From Pomphorhynchus laevis (taxonomy: Eukaryota; Acanthocephala; Palaeacanthocephala; Echinorhynchida; Pomphorhynchidae), in the NCBI GenBank assembly GCA_012934845.2, contig WNNJ02001922.1, positions 62,001-126,000 of the forward strand: 64,000 bases of DNA, in the 5' to 3' direction. Made by a program: the position numbers and the translations under genes. Shown here piece by piece: positions 54,960 through 64,000 of this stretch. The notes under the pieces were generated by a model. That model saw only the letters and a program-made list of their open reading frames with translations, was not told the DNA's origin and did no database searches. Each line of letters opens with the position of its first letter. The first letter of the stretch is position 1.

Positions 54960-56660
54960 CACCAGTCCGTCGTATCTTGTCAAGGTTCTCTGTTCGGGCC
55001 TCTGTTATTTAGCACATATCACCACACACGGTTTCCGCATCGGTCTCCTCAACAATAAATATATTCTCCATAAATCCAATATCATTCTCAACCTATTCAT
55101 CAAGCAATTTATCGAACTATTCTGCGTCACCGAATCCTAGCACTCCGATTCCGACGACCTCTCTATTCAACTTTTATTCTCTGTCGGTTGCTCACTAGTC
55201 GAATTTGCCCGCTCCATCATCTCACCTCCTTCTAAATTCTCTAATCATTGCGGCATTGTCGCATTCGCCCGTCACACCGCGTCTCTTCTCAAAATCATTC
55301 CCCCTTTTAGTCCTTGCTCTTTTGAATTGCTCACTTGTCGTTCATCTAGCCTGATCACTCTGGATCTCGCCATTGTATACCGTCCTGGTTCATCTGCTCC
55401 TACCTCCTTATTTTTTACCAAATCGCTGACCTCTTTTCCCATTGTTCTTTGTCCTCCATCACTTCTCTCGTTCTTGGCGACTTAAAATCCGCCTCGACCG
55501 CCTATCTTCCAACAATTCCATCCGATTCATCATTATCCTATCCAACTACGACTACAAACTCATCTCAACTGCCCCCACACGTATTCTTGGCGAAGCACTC
55601 GACATCATCGTTGTCCTCGATCGTTTTGCTGCCTACACTTCACTGTCCATCTCCGATCCTGGTATATCTAATCACTTTCTCGTCACCCTTGATCTCACTT
55701 CCAACCAATCCCGCTTCATACACCTACTATCTTCGTCGCCCTTAGAGAAATCTTGACCTTCACCTTCTCCAGTCTGCCTTACTCAAATCGTCTATATCCT
55801 CTCCCATAATAATATCTTCCTCTCCTCGCGATATTGCCTTTCTTATCAACACTGAACTCACATCCATTGTCGATCTTCTCTTGCCCTTCAAGCCTCACTA
55901 TTACCGTTGCTTGCACCGTGCCCCATGGTGCAAGCGACGTCTATTCCATCTTCGTCTCGTTCTAAACCCAAACAAGTTCAAAATAATGTGGATACTCCCG
56001 CGTCAACCTAACATATCTCCTACCCCTGTATCTTTTCCCTCATCAATCATCCACAGTGTCCACAATCTTACTTTCTTAGGTTTCAATTTCGATGATCAAC
56101 TTTTCTTTAAACTATTCGTTCGCGACAAGATCCGACTGTCTAACCTTTTTCTCCGTGGCATCCACCGTATCCGCCGCCTTTTCGACTTTCGTTTCTGTAT
56201 GTATCTTCTTTCATCGCTTCTTTTCCCTAAAATCGATTACTGCCTCCGCCTTTTCGCCAATTCTCCAAAATCCAACATCCCACCCCTACAACGCATCATC
56301 AACTACGCAGTTTGAGTGCTCCTACGTCTCCGTCGCTTCGACCACACATCAACATATCTTGCCCAACTCTCCTGGTCCACAATCCACACCCGCATTTAAC
56401 TTCGCCTTCTTCTCGTAACTTTTCGTCTCATCGCTATCGGATCCCCATCGTTCATTAACCTCTTTTTCTTAGACGACACTAGCCCCACCTCTCTCTATCG
56501 CTGCGTTCCCGTCATTCCCTCTTACTCCACGTTTTCAATTACTCTAACAACTAAGGTCTTCGATCATTTCTCATCGCCCTCCCCTCGCCTGGAATCACAT
56601 TCAAATGACTCAACCGTTCCCATCTCGTCACATGATTTAGACTTGTTTGCTATTTAGCTT
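54960..56660 (+). pseudogene. L2-A copy with the RT core deleted
   Basis: 5' part: endonuclease in two frames ('GFRIGLLNNKYILHKSNIIL', 'LFCVTES', 'CGIVAFARHTASL', 'LDLAIVYRPGSSAP' at 55357-55400, 'ALDIIVVLDRF', 'SISDPGISNHFLVTLDL' at 55645-55695). At about 55930-55945 the linker jumps to 'LRLVLNPNKFKIMWILPRQ' (55945-56005), skipping all RT palm motifs. The C-terminus follows ('FCMYLLSSLLFPKIDYCLRL', 56195-56255) to about 56620. The hairpin tail is missing. It could not be autonomous. Confidence 0.8.
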
Positions 56661-56892
56661 TTTGTTTGTAGAGAGCGTGACACTCGTAGATGGAATTTTC
56701 GTACAAGCTATATTGTGTCAACTACTGCAGCAATTGGGAGAGAATGGGATGCCCTACTGAGGAAAACTGCATGAAATATTGTTGTCCAAAACAGACAATC
56801 ATACGCAGATTGTATATTCAACATAAGGAAACGATTATGTTTTAACGCACAAAAAACACTATCTGCAACTATTCAAAAGTTGCAGATACTAT

Positions 56893-56925
56893 AAGCTAGT
56901 TGCAACACTATTCTGCAACTAGCTT
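56893..56925. repeat. 12-bp perfect inverted repeat at the start of an ORF
   Basis: AAGCTAGTTGCA (56893-56904), 9-nt loop, TGCAACTAGCTT (56914-56925). GTTGCAG also recurs just upstream (56880). Confidence 0.8.
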
Positions 56926-57286
56926 TTATATTGATGACACCATCGTAAGCAGGACAATTGAATCAGAATTCGACCAGCGTTTAATTAAGGCTACTAATAC
57001 GACTCATACCCAAATTACAAATAATGATACAAAATCTTATAATGAGGTTGTTGAGATAATATACGTAGAAGTAGATCGTTCTTCGCACTCTTATACAAAC
57101 ACTACTTTTGTACCCAGCTCTTCGAATGTAAATAAACAGAATACAACAAACTATGTGGATGCACATCAAACAAAAGGAATCGACGAAGCAGAGTGTTCAA
57201 AACAAGGTGCTTATAAATTACGAACCTATAATAGAAGACGACGAGATCCAGCAAACTTTGAAGATTATCTGAGGGAGGAAGATTGA
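56900..57286 (+). CDS. Open frame without ATG, possible terminal exon, unidentified
   Basis: The frame is open from after TAG (56897-56899) to the stop at 57284-57286 and contains no in-frame ATG, so it is a 3' exon, a fragment or a pseudogene. The peptide is polar and Asn/Thr-rich ('ESEFDQRLIKATNTTHTQIT'), ending in a basic then acidic tail ('LRTYNRRRRDPANFEDYLRE'). That tail recalls the 'R-rich, PxRFED' ends of integrase or gag-pol polyproteins, but the match is too weak to claim. A possible acceptor is CAACTAG at 56916-56922. AATAAA lies about 50 bp past the stop (57336). Codon use is less AT-extreme than random ORFs here. Confidence 0.35.
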   Translation: MQHYSATSFYIDDTIVSRTIESEFDQRLIKATNTTHTQITNNDTKSYNEVVEIIYVEVDRSSHSYTNTTFVPSSSNVNKQNTTNYVDAHQTKGIDEAECSKQGAYKLRTYNRRRRDPANFEDYLREED

Positions 57287-57479
57287 CATAAATGTTGTAT
57301 GACTTATCATTATTTGACCTTTTATATATTGTTAAATAAAGCCTCTTTGGCGAATTTTAGTTTGGCTATCTTAGTTTGAAACGCATAAGCCGCGTTTCAA
57401 ATTGGCGTTGCTTTACAGGTTCATGGATGTGAACTGATTTCTTATAGATTTAAATGATCCATATTTACAAATCGTAAAT

Positions 57480-58440
57480 ATGACAATTTCTTCTCTTTTA
57501 ATGCATAACGTACATATCTATAAAACCAACGAAGAAGTTTTTAGTGAAATCCAGCAGATTTACGATGCGAAAATCGTATGAGCAAATCTAATAGAATATG
57601 TTATAATTGATGTCATGTCATTTTAAAAATGGAATCAATAAACATTAGATCACGCTTATGACACATTAAACGGTCAAAATGTCTGATAGTACCCATCAAG
57701 GGAAAAGCGTAAAATAAGCGTCCTTTTCAAATTAAAAGGACTATTTCAAAGATGAGGAGAGAATAGCCGGGGTGCTGAGGTGTATCTTGAAACTAAGTTT
57801 AAGTTCTATTAGATTTACGAGGCGAACATCAAAGGAGCAAATTTAATATTGATTAGAATAATCAATAGTTGCAATTGATACCATGCCATTTTTACTCTTA
57901 CAACAAATGGATTAAGCCAATGTAAATGTGATAGACAATTATAAACCATAACGAAATCTGCTTTGAAGGTATTAGCCCCTCCCGCAAAATGATTTTGAAA
58001 TCAACGATTTTGGGCTCGTAAGTGTAGAATAGATGCATATCACACAATGGTCCGAAAACCCGAGGGGCTCTAAACGAAAGATCTGGCTTAATATATTTAA
58101 TTGAAATATAATACACATATCTAGGAGATAGAGCGCTAATCTCCACAAAAGCGGCTAAATTCCGTCACGATCTGTGTCAAATGTAAACAATTGATTGTAT
58201 CAAGCAGTTCAACAGACGCTCTATTATAACATACATCCGCACTATAAATGTTCCAATCGACTAATGACATAGTCATTTCACCCAGGATAACGACATTATC
58301 ACTTCTGGCAAACCTAAGAAAATCAGCGATGATAATATCAACAACTACACATGGATTCAGGTAAATACTCCTCCTGTGATCAGGGAGGGATGGTCAACCC
58401 CACAATGCATCCACTCCGTTAATTGAAGTTAAGTTAAGTA
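57480..58440 (-). pseudogene. LINE endonuclease fossil
   Basis: Minus strand: 'NVVILGEMTMSLVDWNIYSA' (58310-58250) replaces the usual 'ILGDFN...VDW'. Next come 'LHLTQIVTEFSRF' (about 58190-58155), the region equivalent to the SDH motif with the motif lost ('VFGPLCDMHLF', about 58050), and a linker scrap 'FKADFVMVYNCLSHLHWLNP' (about 57975-57915). A CR1-type endonuclease, heavily decayed. A diverged ~95-bp direct repeat (57550-57645 and 57810-57900; AGATTTACGANGCGAA, GAGCAAAT, AATTGAT, CATGYCATTTT) overlaps its 3' side. Confidence 0.55.
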
Positions 58441-58619
58441 CAGTAAACGTTGCTAATATTTAAACATTTAGTTGCTAATACTAAACGATTTAATATTCAC
58501 TTCTCCAAAATGTAATTAATTTAATTAAGCCATGCTTTTATGTGCTGTTGAAACATTAATAATAATAAAATACCTGTCATAGAGTATTTTGGATGTCGCT
58601 TCTCTAATTTACTCATTCT

Positions 58620-58950
58620 AGACCATAAAAATCTTACCTCAAACGTATTTTAAACACTGCAATTTGTATTCCTTTGCGTCTTCGTAGTTTTGACCATATC
58701 TTCATTCACTTCTCAAAACTGTACACGTCCAATATATCCAAACGTATCCCGACCTTTTTATATAGAACTTCCTCCACTCAATCTTTCTCGACCCGATTTT
58801 TATTTTTACGCTATAAGGAATCTGTTCTTATTTGTCTTAAAATATTCTCAAAGTTTAGTCATCTATCTTACTCAATTTATGCTACTTTAGCCTGGAAAGT
58901 AGTATTAAAGCGTATTCTAATCAAATTCCTATCCTCTGCTGCCAATTAAC
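58620..58950 (+). pseudogene. L2-type C-terminal fossil
   Basis: 'LRSFDHIFIHFSKLYTSNIS' (58674-58740) parallels 'LRRFDHTSTYLAQLSWPTIH' of L2-A. The end is AT-mutated. It is the oldest readable L2 copy in the window. Confidence 0.5.
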
Positions 58951-59773
58951 TTTGGCAAAACTTATTATGCAATGTTTTTGTGTATCACTTTTTAATGGAT
59001 ATTTGATAACATTATTTTTTGAAGTTGAATATAACATGCTTTTTCAGTCAAACCACACTAATATTTTGAGTAATTGTTTTGTCTTTTTAATTTTTTATCT
59101 TTGCTACGTTTACCTTTAAGTTTCATATTTTTATCTCTAATTTTTATAGATGTAAATCTTAAGAACTTTTTATTCTGTATTTTAATAATACCGGTTGATA
59201 TTTAAGATGTTATTATATATCAAAGATATCCTTGATGACCGCTCACAAAATAACCACAACATAACGAATCATATTAATTAATTATTTAAATATTTTATTA
59301 ATATCCCTTAATCTTAATATTTTCTTAAGATTTACGTAACATTTATTTTTTATTTAATAAAATAAAAAATAATTATATTATTTTTTATGACAAATTTATA
59401 TCACTTTTTACACTATTTTCCATCTTACTTATGATGGAAAATACTTACTCTCTCATTTATGTTACCGTATCTTATTACATATATCAGTAATAAGATATTA
59501 TTACTGATATTACTATAGATATTACTATCTATTTACTTTTAATTCCAAAATTGATTTTATTTGAAAATATGTCGCAACAGTGTTTGTTCACAATGTAAAG
59601 GTGTTTTTGTTTCTCTAAATGTTATACATCAAATTAAGAGATTTGTTAAGTTTGCAAAATTTATTGTTAATTCAAGTTATTCGTTTTAATTTAAGCATTT
59701 TCGTTTATAAACACAGAGAATAAATAGCTTACGCTCTCTCTCTATATATTGCGATAAAGTTTCTCCCTGCGAA
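58951..59773. other. AT-rich 5' flank of HSPA13
   Basis: No ORF. A CTCTCTCTCTATATATTG block lies 30-45 bp before the ATG and could be a core promoter or initiator, but AT richness makes TATA-like words uninformative. I see no convincing nGAAn triplet array (heat-shock element) and no obvious trans-splice acceptor next to the ATG. Confidence 0.35.
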
Positions 59774-61039
59774 ATGTGTGAGTTTGCTAGCGCAATTGGT
59801 TACATATTAGCCATAGTCGTTTGTATTGGATATTTTGGAAGACAATTCATCCCTGCCCAAAAACCAGGAATACTCGGTATTGATCTAGGGACAACCTACA
59901 GCTGCATTGGATATTATGAATCAGCTTCAGCAAAAAAGAACGGTACTGTCCGATTGATTAAAGTTCAGGCAAATAAATTTTGTATCCCCTCCGTTGTTTC
60001 AATAAATAGTTCTCATGTACTTGTCGGTTTTGACGCACTTCATAGTCAAATGCCAATTGAAAATATTTTGTTTGATAGCAAGCGCTTTCTCGGGCGAATA
60101 TTTACAGAAGAAAATGTTAATAATGAGCAACTTAATTACAAATTTCATCTCAGTTTCAACAATTCAACAGGTGAAGTTGATTTTACTTTATTTAACGGGT
60201 CGACCATTTCGCCATTGCGTGTTAGTTCATTGATCGTTGATACGTTAATTAATGCATCAATAAAGCATCTTGGATATAGAGTAAAATCAGTTGTAATCGC
60301 TGTACCAGCAGATTTTGATGATAGACAACGTATCTACACAACAGAGGCAGTCAATTCACTAAATTTACAAGTTCAACGACTTATTAACGAACCAACCGCC
60401 GCTGCATTAGCGTATGGCCTGGAAAATATAAGCAAAGATAAAAGTAAATATGCGATATACATAGTTGTGGTAGATGTCGGTGGAGGTACGACAGACTGTT
60501 CACTATTACGAAAAGAAAATGGTCTTTTTATAACACAGGCAATGTCAGGAATACAAAGACTTGGTGGACAAGATTTTAATAATAACCTAATTAAACATTG
60601 GAGATCAATGAATATCAGTGATGAGGATGAAAATTTAAATGAATTAGCGGAACAGTGTAAAGTTGCTTTGAGTACAAATTTCAGCTGGCACCCTGATCAT
60701 GTTAATACACATTTTTGGATGAGCAGATCAAAATTCGAAGAGGTAAATGAGCAAAACTTTAAAATGATTTTAGATCCGATAAAGTATGTTCTCCATTATG
60801 CTAATTTAAGCGGTAAGGATATTCATAAGGTAGTCTTGGTGGGTGGTTCTACTAGAATACCAAGGATCAAATCCCTTGTGATCGATTTATTCTCTGAGCA
60901 ACAGTTATGTGATTCGATTGACCCTGATATCACGGTTATTCGAGGAGTATGTATGCAAGCTGGCATTATTAGCAATGGATGGCCGCTGACAGTGAGCGCA
61001 ATAGAAATTAAGAATAATGTTCGAAAAGTTGATATATAG
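59774..61039 (+). CDS. HSPA13: HSPA13 (STCH) homologue, microsomal Hsp70-like ATPase, single exon
   Basis: 421 codons from ATG at 59774. Residues 5-22 form a hydrophobic signal-anchor-like segment (FASAIGYILAIVVCIGYF), as expected for an ER/microsome protein. Hsp70 ATPase motifs follow in order: phosphate-1 'GIDLGTTYS' (35-43), 'FDSKRFLGR', 'NEPTAAALAYGL' (205-216), phosphate-2 'DVGGGTTD' (234-241), 'GIQRLGGQDFNN', and adenosine motif 'VVLVGGSTRIPRI' (353-365). The protein ends 'VQAGII'-like then 'WPLTVSAIEI', the C-terminal signature that separates HSPA13 from BiP and cytosolic Hsp70s; it has no peptide-binding domain. Human HSPA13 is about 471 residues; the shortening lies in the loop after phosphate-2. 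No stop, frameshift or intron is present. An intronless form may reflect intron loss or retroposition; the frame is well kept, so it is probably functional. Confidence 0.95.
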   Translation: MCEFASAIGYILAIVVCIGYFGRQFIPAQKPGILGIDLGTTYSCIGYYESASAKKNGTVRLIKVQANKFCIPSVVSINSSHVLVGFDALHSQMPIENILFDSKRFLGRIFTEENVNNEQLNYKFHLSFNNSTGEVDFTLFNGSTISPLRVSSLIVDTLINASIKHLGYRVKSVVIAVPADFDDRQRIYTTEAVNSLNLQVQRLINEPTAAALAYGLENISKDKSKYAIYIVVVDVGGGTTDCSLLRKENGLFITQAMSGIQRLGGQDFNNNLIKHWRSMNISDEDENLNELAEQCKVALSTNFSWHPDHVNTHFWMSRSKFEEVNEQNFKMILDPIKYVLHYANLSGKDIHKVVLVGGSTRIPRIKSLVIDLFSEQQLCDSIDPDITVIRGVCMQAGIISNGWPLTVSAIEIKNNVRKVDI

Positions 61040-61800
61040 TTTATAAATTTTACTGGATATCCTTAATCGATGCTTGTATATTTTATTTTAAATATTAAAT
61101 TATTATATTTTTAAGTCGTAATAATTTTACTATTTATTACATTAATGTGATAAAATAAGTTCACAAACTAAATAAACTTGTGATTATATTAACAACGAGT
61201 TTATGATTAACTCACAAAGTAATATTTACTATTTTAATTATAAAATCACTTAAAAATTATTTTATTATTTTATTAAATTATTTTAATTTTTATACAATAA
61301 AAATTATTTAATGATAATTGATATATTTTTCTATTTTATACATTACCAAATCAATTACCAAAATCAAAAATTTAAAAACTATAAGAAAAGTTGAAATGGC
61401 ATCAACGAGCCTGTCTGGATCACTTTATGAACTGTGGAAATCTTAAAAATCATAAGATAGTCCAGGAATTCACGGGTTAATCCATATCCGACAGGGTAAA
61501 TAATTTTCCAACATGCCTAAAATGCAGTCGAGACCAATCTTGCCAAAACGTTTTAATTCGCACTTGAATAGCTCATCGTTTGAGATTCGCAATTAATGCC
61601 TTGACTGTAATTTAACTGTGTAACTGTAAATCTAACTTTATTTTCTGTAATTTGAACTCATCTTTTAAACATAAAATATATGTGAAATGTAAGGACAAAA
61701 AATATGCTAACTAGCAATTTATGAGTAGACTATAGTGAAATTATAATGCATTTAAAGGGATTAATTAATGAGTATATATTTCCAGATCAGTCATTTAATC
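61040..61800. other. AT-rich 3' flank of HSPA13
   Basis: Candidate AATAAA near 61169. No gene until CR1-H sequence begins at about 61800. Confidence 0.35.
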
Positions 61801-63900
61801 CGTGAAATGTAAAAATGTTATATTGCTTTATGCTTTAATCCTAAAGCATAAAGAGTTTGAGAGTTTGTGGTGTCAGGTCAAGTTCGATAACAGCTCACCC
61901 ATCATACTGGGTCTTGTGCATCGTGCTCCTAAGGCAATATCTAAGAAACTCATTGAAGATATAGAGTTGTATACGCGAGGAGTTTGTGATACTGTGGTAA
62001 TTGGGGATCTGAATATGCCAGATGTTGAATGGACTTTGACTACGGTTCTTCCTACTTGTGATAGTGAATATTGTGACCTTATGGAGTGTTTTATTTATTG
62101 TGGTCTTGCTCAATTTGTTGATGCACATACTCGCTTTTAGAGTTGTAGTTCTTCCCTTCTTGATCTTTGCCTATCGACAAACAGTCAATTAATCAGTAGT
62201 ATCCAATATGATTCTCCTGTTGGTTTGTCTGATCACTGTGTAGTTAAAGTTTTACTAAATATACAAATGAGGGTGTTTCACCATGCTCGGTACAAACGTC
62301 AGATTAATGTCTTTCGGGCGAACTATGTTGTTATTACATCAAATCTGCATAGAGTAAGTTGGCCTGATCCGGCTGTTGTCGGAGTTGACGAGGCCTGGGA
62401 TCATTTTTGCGTGACACTTTATTCTCTAATGGTAAAATTCTCACCTTTGAAGTCTAAGATTAGTCGGAAAAGTGCTCGTTGGTTTGATACTGAGCTGGCT
62501 ACTGCGATGAAGGCTCGTGACTCTAGTTTCAAATGCTTTTAAGGGTGGGTTTTGTGAATATGGTGTTTATAAGCAGGCGAGAAATTTCTTCAATTCATTA
62601 AAACGATATAAACGCTATTTATTTGAAAATGGCCTAGCTCATAATAATACAAATTTATTTAATGTGGCAAATGCGTACAAGCTGTACGCTTACAAGTCCA
62701 CAATCAAAAATGAAAAGGTCAAGCAGATAAATTGTTTCAATGGGATCGGATTTGTCGTTTGAAGCACGGCAAGGAAGTTGATTGGCGTATATGAATGGGC
62801 AGATGGTTCCACGATAGAGGAGCAGCCACAATGAAGGAGCGGAGTCTAAAAGAGGTAGAGTAGTTTGGGACATGTAAAAGAAGGGAATTACAGGAACGCA
62901 AGGAATAGTAAACAGGACGAGAATTATCAAGAAAAGGAATATTGAGAAATGAAGGGGTATGAAGAGTTACAAGGCGGAAAACAACGATAAGAAGACGAAT
63001 TTGAACACGACAATAAATTGTAGGCAAATCGAGAGAAGCAAGATGGTAGGATGTATGATAGTTGTATCATAGTTGTAGACATGATCCCAAAGCTCTCTTT
63101 CGATATGTGAATAGTAGTAGGAACGCTAATAAAATAATTGGCTAATATTTTGATAGCGTTTTTGAAGACGACCTTGCTGAGATGTTCTCAAGGCATTTTT
63201 ACTTGGACGGAAGACTACAAACGAGTATTTTGAACCTATCCAGAACAGTGATACGATAAGAGGTGCTAGTGTTTCATATCCTAGTTTAGACATAGCTAAT
63301 TTGATAACTCCTGAGAAAGTTTTAGCTGAACTTTATCGTCTTAAAGAGACAAACTCCAAAGGTGCTGATTTGTTACCTTCGATATATATTCGTCGAATAG
63401 CAGACTCAATATATACACCTGTTTTCTAACATATTTCGACAATCTATTATTGATACGACTCTTCCAAAAGAGTGGAAACAATCGATCATTCACCCCATCT
63501 TCAAAATGGGTGATAGATCTCCATAGACAATTACATACCAGTAAGTATTACTTGCTTATGTTGTAGAATGTTAGAGCGAATTATACATGGTTATACGGCC
63601 AAGTTTTATAGTGAGAATAATGTAATAGCTCCTCAAGGTTCAGTATTGGGTCCATTGTTATTTAGTGTCTACATCAACGATCTCCCGGAATTTATTGATT
63701 CTCGGATGCTTTTATATGCAGACGATTCGAAAATCTGGAGAGCAATTCGTTCACCCAGTGATATAGTTATACTGCAACGGGATATCAATGAAGTCGAAAA
63801 TTGGGCTCTGCTCAATAGGTTGATTGTCAATATATCAAAATGCAAACATTTACGTGTTTGTGGCGGAAATGCTCAATCTTCAGCTAATTATAGCTTTTAA
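61800..63900 (+). pseudogene. CR1-H LINE: endonuclease, linker and RT, interrupted by L2-B
   Basis: Endonuclease (61802-62140, then after a TAG to 62260): 'LGLVHRAPKAISKKLIED', 'TVVIGDLNMPDVEWTL' (61990-62040; LGDFN-type motif as IGDLN), 'LLDLCLST', 'VGLSDHCVVKVLL' (62220-62255). Linker: 'VDEAWDHFCVTLYSLMVKFS', 'RKSARWFDTELATAMKARD'. L2-B interrupts at 62643-63066. It resumes with 'DPKALFRYV' (about 63087), 'ELYRLKETNSKGADLLPSIY' (about 63330-63385) and stops, then 'MLERIIH', 'APQGSVLGPLLFSVYINDLP' (63630-63690) and active site 'LLYADDSKIWR' (63711-63743). It ends in the palm; thumb and C-terminus are absent. Confidence 0.85.
62643..63066 (-). mobile_element. L2-B 3' fragment nested in CR1-H
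   Basis: Tail with hairpin GCGTACA AGC TGTACGC, then the L2-B C-terminus ('SWNHLPIHIRQSTSLPCFKR' on the minus strand). CR1-H coding resumes on the far side. 5'-truncated. TSD not clear; ATAATAATAC at the 3' end is the element's own terminus. Confidence 0.8.
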
Positions 63901-64000
63901 AGCAGTTATATTATTATTATTATTATACATTCAACAACATACGAGCATTAGCTCAAATAGCTGGCTCACAATAAGTTCGTAAATAAATTAATTAGTTTTT
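63901..64000. other. End of window, (ATT)n tract and unassigned sequence
   Basis: TTATATTATTATTATTATTATAC directly after the CR1-H stop may be the tail of another minus-strand LINE. Confidence 0.4.

Noticed and set aside
59540-59773. Heat-shock element or TATA promoter upstream of HSPA13
   Set aside because: No array of inverted nGAAn units; TATA-like words are expected by chance in such AT-rich DNA.

Overview
This window is nuclear DNA of a metazoan, most likely an invertebrate. It is AT-rich, coding density is very low, and at least two candidate exons have GT/AG boundaries. It carries many decayed non-LTR retrotransposons and one clear host gene, an intronless HSPA13 (STCH) homologue at 59774-61039. 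I cannot name the phylum. Family labels below (L2-A, L2-B, L2-F, CR1-C, CR1-G, CR1-H, JE) are my own and were assigned by eye from shared motifs and shared 3' ends.

Layout. 1-660: an RT C-terminal fragment and a short dispersed element (M2). 1425-9300: a CR1-H fragment, then a dense minus-strand block of L2-type elements with nested insertions; one small insertion is bounded by a GAGATT duplication. 10032-12290: the best-preserved CR1-type RT (one frameshift), preceded by a ~200-bp segment repeated three times. 12601-23130: LINE fragments, one nested insertion with an ATCCTC duplication, an old RT fossil, and a cluster of terminal-inverted-repeat elements (M1, M3). 23600-33640: more LINE 3' ends, then two members of a two-ORF Jockey/R1-like family (JE) placed head to head. 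33985-34560: a decayed Ty3/gypsy-type gag. 35085-40580: L2 fragments, two minisatellites that appear to have grown out of LINE sequence, and a 140-bp near-perfect palindrome. 40655-43799: two phase-compatible candidate exons of an unidentified gene, with a retroelement endonuclease-like fragment on the opposite strand between them. 44310-54805: CR1-H, CR1-G and L2-B copies, and a ~4.6 kb apparently full-length L2-A inserted into an L2-B copy. 54960-59770: an RT-deleted L2-A, an ORF without an ATG, and LINE fossils. 59774-61039: HSPA13. 61800-64000: CR1-H carrying a nested L2-B.

How the parts relate. Almost every LINE ORF is broken, so few if any copies here look autonomous. Most L2-type copies end in the same short hairpin just before the terminal TTTGCCAC block. 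Its stem shows compensatory base changes between copies, which suggests selection on RNA structure, probably recognition of the 3' end by the element's own RT. I found no CRISPR array, tRNA, rRNA or operon. The best leads are the covarying 3' hairpin, the palindrome in a candidate intron, the two-exon gene model and the single-exon HSPA13.
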